NCBI RefSeq assembly: GCF_000282355.1
Contig: NZ_AKJL01000329.1
Location: 1 to 42,093 of the forward strand
Source of the DNA: Pseudomonas sp. GM49
GTDB lineage: Bacteria > Pseudomonadota > Gammaproteobacteria > Pseudomonadales > Pseudomonadaceae
Length of the DNA stretch: 42,093 nt
Direction of reading: 5' to 3'
Shown: positions 7,526-15,637 of the stretch, one piece after another
Layout: every line of letters starts with the position of its first letter
Position numbering within the stretch: position 1 is the stretch's first letter
Made by a program: the position numbers and the translations under genes
The notes under the pieces: generated by a model
The model's input: only the letters and a program-made list of their open reading frames with translations
Told to the model about the DNA's origin: nothing
Databases searched by the model: none

Positions 7526-8605
7526 TCAACGCCGGGTCAACATCACCCCGGATTCCATGTGATGGGTCCACGGGAACTGGTCGAACATCGCACACCGGCT
7601 GATGCGGTGGGTGTCGTGCAGTTGGGCGATGTTGGCTGCCAGGGTCTCCGGATTGCAGGAGATGTACAGGATGTTGTCGAAGCGCCGCGTCAGTTCGCAG
7701 GTGTCCGGGTCCATGCCGGCGCGGGGCGGGTCGACGAACACACTGCCGAACTCGTAGCTCTTGAGGTCGATGCCGTGCAGGCGGCGGAACGGGCGCACTT
7801 CATTCAGGGCTTCGGTCAGCTCTTCGGCGGACAAGCGCACCAGGGTGACGTTATCCACCGCGTTTTCGCTGAGATTGCTCAGCGCCGCGTTGACCGAGGT
7901 CTTGCTGATTTCGGTGGCCAGCACTTTGCGTACGCGGGTGGCGAGCGGCAGGGTGAAGTTGCCGTTGCCGCAATACAACTCCAGCAAATCATCGGCGCGA
8001 TCCCCGAGCGCATCGTACGCCCAGTTGAGCATCTTCTGGTTCACCGTGCCGTTGGGCTGGGTGAACGCGCCTTCCGGCTGGCGGTAGCTGAAAGTGCGGC
8101 CGCCGACGTCCAGTTGCTCGACCACGTAATCGTGGCCAATGACTTCGCGCTTGCCCTTGGAGCGGCCAATGATGCTGACGTTCAGGTCCGCGGCCAGTTT
8201 CGAAGCCGCGGCGTGCCAGTGCTCGTCCAGCGGGCGGTGATAACACAGGGTGATCATCGCATCGCCGGCCAGGGTGGTCAGGAACTCGACCTGAAACAGC
8301 TTGTGGCTCAGGGCGGCGCTGGCTTGCCATGCAGCCTTTAGCTGCGGCATCAACTGGTTGATGCGCAGGCTGGCAATCGGGAACTCTTCGATCAGGATTG
8401 GCGTACGTTTGTCTTCCTGGGAAAACATCGCGTAATGACGCTCGCCGGCTTCACGCCACAGGCGGAACTCGGCGCGCAGGCGGAAGTTTTTCAGCGGCGA
8501 ATCGAAAACGGCTGGCTCGGGCGCATCGAACGGGGCCAGCAGGTCACGCAAGCGCGTGACCTTTTCTTCGAGCTGAACGGCGTAGGCCTGGGAATCAAAA
8601 GTCAT
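7526..8605 (-). CDS. trmA: tRNA (uracil-5-)-methyltransferase TrmA
   Basis: This 359-residue enzyme makes 5-methyluridine at position 54 of tRNA using S-adenosylmethionine. LELYCGNGNFTLPL is the cofactor site, FVDPPRAGMD is the conserved D-P-P-R motif, and YISCNPETL near residue 318 carries the catalytic Cys. I choose the ATG at 8605 (MTFDSQAY), which gives the usual family length, over an upstream TTG. This start overlaps the end of the purine permease gene by four bases, suggesting co-transcription. TrmA has no radical-SAM or TRAM domain, as expected. Confidence 0.95.
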   Translation of the reverse strand: MTFDSQAYAVQLEEKVTRLRDLLAPFDAPEPAVFDSPLKNFRLRAEFRLWREAGERHYAMFSQEDKRTPILIEEFPIASLRINQLMPQLKAAWQASAALSHKLFQVEFLTTLAGDAMITLCYHRPLDEHWHAAASKLAADLNVSIIGRSKGKREVIGHDYVVEQLDVGGRTFSYRQPEGAFTQPNGTVNQKMLNWAYDALGDRADDLLELYCGNGNFTLPLATRVRKVLATEISKTSVNAALSNLSENAVDNVTLVRLSAEELTEALNEVRPFRRLHGIDLKSYEFGSVFVDPPRAGMDPDTCELTRRFDNILYISCNPETLAANIAQLHDTHRISRCAMFDQFPWTHHMESGVMLTRR

Positions 8606-9897
8606 GCGTTGAACCAACCCAGCTTGATCACGAACAGAATCGACAGGATCACCAGCGCCGGGTTCAGTTCACGGCCACGACCGGACATCAGCTTGATGGC
8701 GGTCCAGGAAATGAAACCGAAGGCGATGCCATTGGCGATGGAGTAAGTGAATGGCATTGCCAGCGCGGTGATCACCACGGGAGCGGCAACAGTGATGTCG
8801 TCCCAGTCTATTTCGGCCAGGCCGGATGTCATCAGCACGGCGACGAACAGCAGGGCCGGTGCAGTAGCGAAGGCAGGAACGCTGGCGGCCAGTGGCGAGA
8901 AGAACAGCGCCAGCAGGAACAGGATCGCCACCACGATGGCGGTCAGGCCGGTGCGGCCACCGGCACTCACACCGGCGGCGGATTCGATGTAGCTGGTGGT
9001 GGTCGAGGTGCCCAGCAGGGAGCCGGCCATCGCCGCAGTACTGTCGGCGATCAGCGCGCGGCCCATTTTCGGCATGTGGCCGTCTTTGCGCATCAAACCG
9101 GCACGCTTGGCCACACCGATCAAAGTGCCGGAGTTATCGAACAGGTCGACGAACAGGAACGCAAAAATCACGCTGACCAGACCGATGTCCAGTGCGCCCT
9201 TGATGTCCAGTTGCAGGAAGGTCGGGGCCAGCGATGGTGGCATCGACATCACGCCGCCGAACGGAGTGAAGCCCATCACGATCGAAACGATGGTCACCAC
9301 CAGAATGCCGATCAGCACTGCACCGCGCACGGCAAGGGCTTCAAGCGCGACGATCAGGGCAAAACCGAGGGTGGCGAGGATCGGAGCCGGTTGTTTCAGG
9401 TCGCCGAGGCCGACCATGGTCGCCGGGTTGCTGACCACGATACCGGCGTTGTGCAGTGCGATCAGCGCCAGGAACAGGCCGATGCCGGCAGCGATCGCCG
9501 AGCGCAGCGGCAGCGGGATGCTGTTGATGATCCATTCACGGATGCGGAAGATCGACAGCAGGAAGAAGCACACCGCCGAGATGAACACCGCGCCCAGTGC
9601 AACTTGCCAGGTGTGGCCCATGTGCAGGACCACGGTATAGGTGAAGAAGGCGTTCAGACCCATGCCTGGCGCGAGGGCGATCGGGTAGTTGGCGATCAGG
9701 CCCATGGTCGTGGAGCCTATGGCGGCTGCCAGACAGGTGGCGACGAACACCGCGCCCTTGTCCATGCCGGTCTCGCCGAGGATGCTCGGGTTGACGAACA
9801 GAATGTAGGCCATGGCCAAAAAGGTCGTGACGCCCGCCAGAATCTCGGTCCGCACGTTGGTGTTGTGTGCCTTGAGTTGAAACAGCCTTTCCAGCAT
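8602..9897 (-). CDS. NCS2 family purine permease (AzgA/GhxP/AdeP-like)
   Basis: This 431-residue inner-membrane protein has about 12-14 hydrophobic segments. The start MLERLFQLKAHNTNVRTEI and the segments MAYILFVNPSIL and ALAPGMGLNAFFTY are typical of the AzgA-type branch, which imports adenine, guanine or hypoxanthine with protons. The QSTAMAGSLLG-like stretch (here DSTAAMAGSLLGTSTTTSYI) is the substrate-site signature. It overlaps trmA by four bases. Which purine it prefers cannot be read from the sequence. Confidence 0.92.
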   Translation of the reverse strand: MLERLFQLKAHNTNVRTEILAGVTTFLAMAYILFVNPSILGETGMDKGAVFVATCLAAAIGSTTMGLIANYPIALAPGMGLNAFFTYTVVLHMGHTWQVALGAVFISAVCFFLLSIFRIREWIINSIPLPLRSAIAAGIGLFLALIALHNAGIVVSNPATMVGLGDLKQPAPILATLGFALIVALEALAVRGAVLIGILVVTIVSIVMGFTPFGGVMSMPPSLAPTFLQLDIKGALDIGLVSVIFAFLFVDLFDNSGTLIGVAKRAGLMRKDGHMPKMGRALIADSTAAMAGSLLGTSTTTSYIESAAGVSAGGRTGLTAIVVAILFLLALFFSPLAASVPAFATAPALLFVAVLMTSGLAEIDWDDITVAAPVVITALAMPFTYSIANGIAFGFISWTAIKLMSGRGRELNPALVILSILFVIKLGWFNA

Positions 9898-10120
9898 GTC
9901 TGCTCCCCGTGGCGCGCCGGGCGCCGTGAATGTATCGACCTCAACAGCAAAGCACAGGCAGCAGAACGCGCCTGGAAATTACTGTGGGCCGGAAAAAGCC
10001 GCGCATCATACCAGTAGCTTGGGAATATGGCTGCTTATGGCGGTGATCGTCGTCGATGTTTTGCGACAAAGCCAAGTGCGCCATACTGCGCGCTGGTTTT
10101 TCGGGGTGGAAAGGTACTGC

Positions 10121-10567
10121 ATGAAAAGGCGTCTGGTTAGCGTGTTCGGCGTATTGATGGCGTTGCTTCTCGGGACCCAAACGGTCGTGGCGGCCTCGGC
10201 TGCGCCACTGACGCAATTGAAAGTGCTCAAAGTCGCGTCGCCGTCCTGTGGCGTTGAAAATATCGACGAAGGGCAAACCCGGACTCGCTGCGATCACAAT
10301 GGCCCGAACATCACGGTGTACGTGCTGGAAGTGGGTTATGGACGCGAGGCCCATGTCGCCCTGGACGGTTTTGAGGTGAACGGCACGCGTACACCGGTCT
10401 GCGCGTTCAAGAATGGCAACTTGACCAGTTGTACGCCTGGCGAGAAAACCGTCGGCTATTTGTATGCCCTCGATCTGGCTGGCAAGCAGGAAGGCACACT
10501 GACCTTCAGTAATACCTCGATCAATGCGCCCGGCAATACGATGTCGACGCAGCTTTACGTCCAGTAG
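10121..10567 (+). CDS. Small exported protein of unknown function, possibly DUF4879-like
   Basis: The 148-residue protein begins with a Sec signal peptide (MKRRLVSVFGVLMALLLGTQ, probable cut after about residue 24). The mature part is a beta-rich domain with four cysteines (PSCGVEN, RCDHN, VCAFKN, SCTPG) that could form two disulfides in the periplasm. I choose the ATG at 10121, preceded by GGAAAGG, because the longer open frame upstream has no signal-like start. The pattern reminds me of the DUF4879/YolA family of secreted proteins, a weak assignment from memory. It is followed 68 bases later by the DJ-1-family gene. Confidence 0.75.
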   Translation: MKRRLVSVFGVLMALLLGTQTVVAASAAPLTQLKVLKVASPSCGVENIDEGQTRTRCDHNGPNITVYVLEVGYGREAHVALDGFEVNGTRTPVCAFKNGNLTSCTPGEKTVGYLYALDLAGKQEGTLTFSNTSINAPGNTMSTQLYVQ

Positions 10568-10635
10568 CCACATGTCCCGAACAAGGCGCGGGAAAGCTGA
10601 CTACGCTTAAAAGATCATTCCGTGGACAGTACCCG

Positions 10636-11187
10636 ATGACCTTTAGAGCCTTGATAGCCCTCGCCGAGGGCACCGATGACCTGCAAACCGTGACCCTGAT
10701 CGACGTACTGCGCCGCGCCAAAATAGAAGTGGTGGTGGCCAGTATCGAAGGGCGGCGCATGCTTACCTGCGCCCGCGGCACTCGCCTGACGTCCGATGCG
10801 ATGCTGGTGGACTTGCTGGCGCAACCCTTCGACCTGATCGCCTTGCCGGGTGGCGCGGTGGGGGCGCAGCACTTGGCAGCACACCAACCCCTGCAACAAT
10901 TGATCAAGGATCAGGCGGCAGCCGGTCGCCTGTTCGCCGGTATCGCCGAAGCGCCCGCCGTGGCGCTGCAAGCCTTTGGTGTATTGCGTCAACGGCGCAT
11001 GACCTGTCTGCCATCCGCCAGCCATCAACTGTTGGGCTGTAACTTCGTCGATCAACCGGTGGTGGTCGATGGCAATTGCATCACCGCCCAGGGCTCGGCT
11101 GGCGCATTGGCATTTGCCCTGACGCTGGTGGAACAACTCTGCGGAAAAGCCACACGTGCGGCGGTGGCGGGGGAGTTGTTGGTTTAG
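10636..11187 (+). CDS. DJ-1/PfpI family protein lacking the catalytic cysteine
   Basis: This 183-residue single-domain protein has the DJ-1 fold order: RALIALAEGTDDLQTVTLID at the N-terminus, FDLIALPGGAVGAQHL in the middle, and the nucleophile-elbow region GIAEAPAVALQ. DJ-1 and YajL carry Cys in this elbow (I-C-A-G/A-P). Here the codon at the matching place is GCC for Ala, and the residue aligned with the conserved Glu18 appears to be Gln. Active members act in glyoxalase, deglycase or redox-sensing roles, which usually need this Cys, so the protein is probably a pseudoenzyme or a binding protein. The start is weakly supported by its ribosome-binding site. Confidence 0.88.
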   Translation: MTFRALIALAEGTDDLQTVTLIDVLRRAKIEVVVASIEGRRMLTCARGTRLTSDAMLVDLLAQPFDLIALPGGAVGAQHLAAHQPLQQLIKDQAAAGRLFAGIAEAPAVALQAFGVLRQRRMTCLPSASHQLLGCNFVDQPVVVDGNCITAQGSAGALAFALTLVEQLCGKATRAAVAGELLV

Positions 11188-11192
11188 CCTGC

Positions 11193-12443
11193 TTAGACTT
11201 TCGCTTCTTCCTTCTCTTCATCTTTAGCCACGTGCATGCGATCGCGGCTGGCCAGGGTCGGGAACAGTTTGACCCACACTCCGGTCACCACCAGGGTACC
11301 GATCCCGCCCATGACCACGGCTGGCACGGTGCCGAACCAGTGGGCAGTCAGGCCCGATTCGAATTCGCCCAACTGGTTCGAGGCACCTATGAACAAGCCG
11401 TTCACAGCGCTGACCCGGCCACGCATTTCGTCCGGGGTTTCCAGTTGCACGAACGAGGCGCGGATCACCATGCTGATCATGTCTGCCGCGCCCAACACCA
11501 CCAGCACCGCCAGGGAAAACCAGAACGAGGTCGACAGGCCGAAGGCGATGGTTGCCACGCCGAAGATGCCCACGGCGGTGAACATCACCCGCCCGACATT
11601 GCGTTCCACTGCAAACCGCGCCAGGAACAGCGACATCAGTAGCGCACCCACTGCCGGTGCCGAGCGCAGCAGGCCCAGCCCCCACGGGCCGGTCAGCAGG
11701 ATGTCCTTGGCAAACACCGGCAGCAACGCCGTCGCTCCTCCCAACAGCACCGCAAACAGATCGAGGGAGATCGCCCCGAGAATGTCCGGACGACTGCGGA
11801 TGAAGCGAATGCCCGCGAGCAGTGAATCCAGCGTGGCCTTGCCTTTGTTCAGCGGCGTCTGCCGGGCCGGCAGGTTGAGCATCAGCGAGCAGGCGATGAC
11901 GTACAGCAGCACCGTCGGGCCATACACCCAGACGCTGCCGAAGGCGTAGAGCAAACCGCCGAGGGCCGGGGCGACGATGGTGGCCGACTGCTGGGCCGAT
12001 TGGGCGGCGGCCACCGCGCGGGGAAACAGCGCGCTGGGCACGATGCTTGGCAGCAGGGCCTGGGTGGTCGGCATTTCAAAGGAGCGAGCGGCACCGAGCA
12101 GGAAGGCCAGGATAAAGATCATCTCCCGGGTGACGTGGTCGGTCGCGCTGCCGATGGCCAGCGACAGGGCGATCAATGCCTGCAAGGACTGGCAGATCGC
12201 CGCGACCTTGCGCCGGTCATAGCGGTCGGCGACGTGCCCTGTGTGCAGCATGAACAGCACGCGGGGGGCGAACTCGACCAGGCCGACCAGACCCAGGTCG
12301 AGCACGTCGCCGGTCAATTGATACAGGTTCCAGCCGATGGCCACGGTGAGCATCTGGAAGCCGCTGGCGGTAAATATCCTGGCCAGCCAGAACGCGAGAA
12401 ATGGGCGATGGTGACGTAACAGCAAGGGCTCTTGGCTGGGCAT
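11193..12443 (-). CDS. MFS transporter (EntS-like / MFS_3 family exporter)
   Basis: This 416-residue inner-membrane protein has about 12 membrane helices and a charged C-terminal tail (KDEEKEEAKV). The start PLLRHHRPFLAFWLARIF, the GHVADRYDRRKV loop, and the late MISMVIRASFVQLETPDEMRGRVSAVN segment are typical of the MFS_3/EntS-like branch. That branch includes enterobactin and macrolide exporters. No ribosome-binding site is clear before the ATG. The gene is convergent with the DJ-1 gene, five bases away. The substrate is unknown. Confidence 0.88.
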   Translation of the reverse strand: MPSQEPLLLRHHRPFLAFWLARIFTASGFQMLTVAIGWNLYQLTGDVLDLGLVGLVEFAPRVLFMLHTGHVADRYDRRKVAAICQSLQALIALSLAIGSATDHVTREMIFILAFLLGAARSFEMPTTQALLPSIVPSALFPRAVAAAQSAQQSATIVAPALGGLLYAFGSVWVYGPTVLLYVIACSLMLNLPARQTPLNKGKATLDSLLAGIRFIRSRPDILGAISLDLFAVLLGGATALLPVFAKDILLTGPWGLGLLRSAPAVGALLMSLFLARFAVERNVGRVMFTAVGIFGVATIAFGLSTSFWFSLAVLVVLGAADMISMVIRASFVQLETPDEMRGRVSAVNGLFIGASNQLGEFESGLTAHWFGTVPAVVMGGIGTLVVTGVWVKLFPTLASRDRMHVAKDEEKEEAKV

Positions 12444-12558
12444 CTGCGGGGGAATCTGGGGAGGGGGAACGGCGAGATTATCACCAACCTGTAACAGAAA
12501 GTTGCCGTGACAAAAAAATTAGTTAGCCAGACATCGATATCGAGAACACTGCCATTAA

Positions 12559-12584
12559 CTGTGGGAGCGAGCCTGCTCCCACAG
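12559..12584. repeat. Collapsed REP palindrome
   Basis: CTGTGGGAGC and GCTCCCACAG face each other around only six bases. This looks like two REP ends joined with the usual spacer deleted. It is a compact hairpin between the MFS gene and the cio promoter. Confidence 0.7.
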
Positions 12585-12686
12585 GAAATGTATTTCAGCT
12601 CGTGACCAAGGCCATGAGGCAACTTGTCACGCGGCAAAAGACCACGCGGTTCATCCCCGAAATTGGGACTACTCTTTCAACGTTGA

Positions 12687-12700
12687 TTGATCCAGATCAA
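12687..12700 (+). promoter_or_regulatory. ANR/FNR box upstream of cioAB
   Basis: TTGATCCAGATCAA is a perfect TTGAT-N4-ATCAA dyad, the consensus for ANR, the oxygen-sensing FNR homologue of pseudomonads. It lies 162 bases before the cioA ATG. In P. aeruginosa ANR represses cioAB at low oxygen, and the same is inferred here. Confidence 0.8.
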
Positions 12701-12861
12701 AACCCGCAAAAGGAATTGATCCGGCGGCCGCAAGGCCAGACTCCCTGCGTTGTGATGCGTACAAAAAAAGAACAAACAGAGATTCGCCACACTCCATATC
12801 CGTGGGGGCCGTGGGTGCAGGCTTCCAGCCAGCAGCCGTACTACCTGACAGAGGAAGACTT

Positions 12862-14298
12862 ATGTTCGGTTTAGAGGCACTTGATCTCGCCCGAATTCAG
12901 TTCGCGTTCACCATCTCGTTCCACATCCTGTTTCCGGCCATCACCATCGGCCTGGCGAGTTACCTGGCGGTACTCGAAGGCCTGTGGTTGAAAACCCATA
13001 ACGACACCTACCGTGACCTCTACCATTTCTGGTCGAAGATCTTTGCCGTTAACTTCGGCATGGGGGTGGTTTCCGGTCTGGTGATGGCCTATCAGTTCGG
13101 CACCAACTGGAGCCGCTTCTCGGACTTCGCCGGTTCCGTGACCGGGCCGTTGCTGACCTATGAAGTGCTCACGGCGTTCTTCCTCGAAGCCGGATTCCTC
13201 GGCGTCATGCTGTTTGGCTGGAACAAGGTCGGGCGCAAGCTGCACTTCTTTGCCACGGTCATGGTCGCCATCGGCACACTGATCTCGACCTTCTGGATCC
13301 TGGCCTCCAACAGCTGGATGCAGACCCCGCAGGGCTTTGAGATCGTCAACGGTCAGGTCATACCCACCGACTGGCTGGCGGTGATCTTCAACCCGTCGTT
13401 CCCATATCGCCTGATGCACATGGCCACGGCAGCCTTCGTCGCCACGGCCTTCTTCGTCGGTTCCTCCGCGGCCTGGCATTTGCTGCGCGGCAAGGACAAC
13501 CCGGCGATCCGCAAAATGCTTTCGATGGCCATGTGGATGGCATTGATCGTCGCGCCGATCCAGGCGGTCATCGGTGATTTCCACGGCCTCAATACACTTG
13601 AGCATCAGCCAGCGAAAATCGCTGCGATCGAAGGCCATTGGGAAAACAAGGGCAACGAGGCAACTCCGCTGATCCTGTTCGGCTGGCCGGACATGAAGGA
13701 GGAGAAAACCAAATTCGCCGTCGAAATCCCGTATCTGGGCAGCCTGATCCTCACGCACTCCCTGGATAAACAGGTGCCGGCGCTCAAGGAGTTCCCGCCT
13801 GAAGACCGGCCAAATTCGACCATTGTGTTCTGGTCGTTCCGGATCATGGTGGGCCTGGGCTTCCTGATGATTTTCACCGGTTTGTGGAGTCTGTGGCTGC
13901 GCAAGCGCGACACCCTCTACACCTCGCGGCCGTTCCTGTACCTGGCGTTGTGGATGGGGCCGTCAGGCCTGATCGCGATCCTCGCCGGCTGGTTCACCAC
14001 GGAAATCGGCCGTCAGCCGTGGGTGGTCTACGGCCTGATGCGTACGGCGGATGCGTCGTCCAACCATAGCTTCATGCAGATGAGCATCACCCTGATCCTG
14101 TTTGTCGTGGTTTATTTCGCGCTGTTTGGCGCCGGTCTTGGCTACATGATGCGCCTGGTGCGCAAGGGGCCGAAGATCGACGAAGGCAAGGAAACCAACG
14201 ACGGCGGCCCCGGCCAGAAACGCACACCGGCCCGTCCGTTGTCCGCCGCCGACGACGATCACGCCGATGCCGGCCACAGCCTGACGAAGGAGATTTGA
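12862..14298 (+). CDS. cioA: Cyanide-insensitive terminal oxidase subunit I (bd-type, CydA-like)
   Basis: This 478-residue integral membrane protein is the haem-bearing subunit of a bd-type quinol oxidase that reduces oxygen to water and resists cyanide. Expected haem ligands are present: H21 (SFHILFP), H186 (RLMHM) and M329 (WSFRIMVG). The quinol-binding loop between about residues 250 and 320 is the short type, as in CioA. I choose the ATG at 12862, with AGAGGAAG upstream, over earlier in-frame codons. The soluble tail is rich in Pro, Asp and His. The operon continues with cioB three bases after the stop. Confidence 0.95.
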   Translation: MFGLEALDLARIQFAFTISFHILFPAITIGLASYLAVLEGLWLKTHNDTYRDLYHFWSKIFAVNFGMGVVSGLVMAYQFGTNWSRFSDFAGSVTGPLLTYEVLTAFFLEAGFLGVMLFGWNKVGRKLHFFATVMVAIGTLISTFWILASNSWMQTPQGFEIVNGQVIPTDWLAVIFNPSFPYRLMHMATAAFVATAFFVGSSAAWHLLRGKDNPAIRKMLSMAMWMALIVAPIQAVIGDFHGLNTLEHQPAKIAAIEGHWENKGNEATPLILFGWPDMKEEKTKFAVEIPYLGSLILTHSLDKQVPALKEFPPEDRPNSTIVFWSFRIMVGLGFLMIFTGLWSLWLRKRDTLYTSRPFLYLALWMGPSGLIAILAGWFTTEIGRQPWVVYGLMRTADASSNHSFMQMSITLILFVVVYFALFGAGLGYMMRLVRKGPKIDEGKETNDGGPGQKRTPARPLSAADDDHADAGHSLTKEI

Positions 14299-14301
14299 AT
14301 C

Positions 14302-15309
14302 ATGGGTATTGATCTTCCGCTGATCTGGGCCGTGATCATCATCTTCGGCATCATGATGTACGTGGTCATGGACGGTTTCGACCTGGGCATCGGCATTCTC
14401 TTCCCGTTCATTCCGGGCAAGACGGATCGCGATGTGATGATGAACACCGTCGCCCCGGTCTGGGACGGCAACGAGACCTGGCTGGTGTTGGGTGGCGCAG
14501 CGTTGTTCGGCGCCTTTCCGCTGGCCTATTCGGTGGTGCTCTCGGCGTTGTACCTGCCGCTGATCCTGATGTTGATCGGGTTGATTTTTCGCGGTGTGGC
14601 CTTCGAGTTCCGCTTCAAGGCCAGGGACGACAAGCGCCACCTGTGGGACAAGGCGTTCATCGGTGGCTCGCTCACTGCGACCTTCTTCCAGGGCGTTGCG
14701 CTCGGCGCGTTCATCGATGGCTTGCCGGTGGTCAACCGGCAGTTCGCCGGTGGTTCACTGGACTGGCTGACGCCGTTCACGATGTTCTGTGGTGCGGCGC
14801 TGGTGGTGGCCTATGCGTTGCTCGGATGCACCTGGCTGATCATGAAGACCGAAGGCAAGTTGCAGGAACAGATGCATGACCTGGCACGGCCATTGGCCTT
14901 CGTGCTGCTGGCGGTGATCGGCGTCGTCAGCATCTGGACCCCGCTGGCCCATGCAGAAATCGCCGCACGCTGGTTCACCATGCCGAATCTGTTCTGGTTC
15001 ATGCCGGTGCCGATTCTGGTGCTGGTCACGATGTACGGCCTGATCCGCGCCGTGGCCCGCAATGCGCACTACACGCCGTTCCTGCTGACCCTGGTGCTGA
15101 TCTTCCTCGGTTACAGCGGGTTAGGCATCAGCCTGTGGCCGAACATCATCCCGCCGTCGATCTCGATCTGGGACGCCGCCGCGCCGCCGCAAAGCCAGGG
15201 CTTCATGCTGGTGGGCACGCTGTTCATCATCCCGTTCATCCTGGGCTACACCTTCTGGAGTTACTACGTGTTCCGCGGCAAGGTCACCCATGAAGACGGT
15301 TACCACTAG
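14302..15309 (+). CDS. cioB: Cyanide-insensitive terminal oxidase subunit II (CydB-like)
   Basis: This 335-residue membrane protein with about eight to nine helices partners CioA in the bd-type quinol oxidase. The start MGIDLPLIWAVIIIFGIMMY and the segment VMDGFDLGIGILFPF match the CydB family, as does WDGNETWLVLGGAALFGAFP. It begins three bases after cioA with a GAAGGAGAT site before it. The family length is typical. Subunit II stabilises the oxidase and carries no essential haem ligand in this type. Confidence 0.95.
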   Translation: MGIDLPLIWAVIIIFGIMMYVVMDGFDLGIGILFPFIPGKTDRDVMMNTVAPVWDGNETWLVLGGAALFGAFPLAYSVVLSALYLPLILMLIGLIFRGVAFEFRFKARDDKRHLWDKAFIGGSLTATFFQGVALGAFIDGLPVVNRQFAGGSLDWLTPFTMFCGAALVVAYALLGCTWLIMKTEGKLQEQMHDLARPLAFVLLAVIGVVSIWTPLAHAEIAARWFTMPNLFWFMPVPILVLVTMYGLIRAVARNAHYTPFLLTLVLIFLGYSGLGISLWPNIIPPSISIWDAAAPPQSQGFMLVGTLFIIPFILGYTFWSYYVFRGKVTHEDGYH

Positions 15310-15321
15310 CCCTATAGAAAA

Positions 15322-15360
15322 CCTGTGGGAGCGAGCTTGATCCGGGCGGCGCTCCGACGA
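15322..15360. repeat. Degenerate REP-like sequence after cioB
   Basis: CCTGTGGGAGCGAGCTTGAT followed by CCGGGCGGCGCTCCGACGA is a REP-type sequence of the longer pseudomonad form. It merges into the hairpin at 15359. Confidence 0.6.
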
Positions 15361-15382
15361 TGGCGTCGGATGCGACGCCATC
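15359..15382 (+). other. Hairpin between cioB and the small oxidase subunit gene
   Basis: GATGGCGTC and GACGCCATC form a perfect nine-bp stem with a six-base loop. There is no T-run, so it is more likely an mRNA stability or processing element than a terminator. It ends 22 bases before the DUF2474 start. Confidence 0.6.
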
Positions 15383-15404
15383 AATATTGAAGAGGATTGA
15401 CGTT

Positions 15405-15572
15405 ATGGCCGCCAAACATTCCCTGCACGACATTGAAGAAGCCGAAAAAAAGCCGCTGTGGCAGCGGCTCGGCTGGTTGGCCCTGATCTGGGTCGGCAGC
15501 GTGGGCGCCTTGTTCATCGTCGCCAGCCTGATGCGTCTGTTCATGAACGCTGCCGGCCTGACCACGCACTGA
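15405..15572 (+). CDS. DUF2474-type small membrane protein of the cio operon
   Basis: This 55-residue protein has one hydrophobic helix (WLALIWVGSVGALFIVASLM) after a charged N-terminus (DIEEAEKKPLWQRLG). The pattern K-x-L-W-Q-R-L-G-W fits DUF2474, whose genes usually follow cioAB/cydAB-like genes and probably act like the CydX small subunit of bd oxidases. The ATG at 15405 has GAGGATTG upstream. Its role in this strain is inferred from context. Confidence 0.85.
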   Translation: MAAKHSLHDIEEAEKKPLWQRLGWLALIWVGSVGALFIVASLMRLFMNAAGLTTH

Positions 15573-15607
15573 CATCTCTCCCGTGGCCTCAAGGCACGGA
15601 TTTACGA

Positions 15608-15632
15608 CCCTCCGACCGGAGGGTTTTTTTTT
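15608..15632 (+). terminator. Intrinsic terminator of the cio operon
   Basis: CCCTCC and GGAGGG form a six-bp stem with a four-base loop, followed by a run of nine T. It ends the cioAB-DUF2474 transcript just before the convergent rlmG gene. Confidence 0.85.
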
Positions 15633-15637
15633 GCCTG

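Larger units (their letters stand above)
12444..12861. promoter_or_regulatory. Intergenic region before cioA
   Basis: This 418-base region between the divergent MFS gene and cioA holds the collapsed REP at 12559 and an ANR/FNR box at 12687-12700. A GAGGAAG ribosome-binding site precedes the cioA ATG. No gene is visible in it. Confidence 0.6.

Noticed and set aside
12802..12861. Longer N-terminus for cioA
   Set aside because: The extension is not membrane-like, and the ATG at 12862 has a good ribosome-binding site and the expected MFGLEALDLARIQF start.
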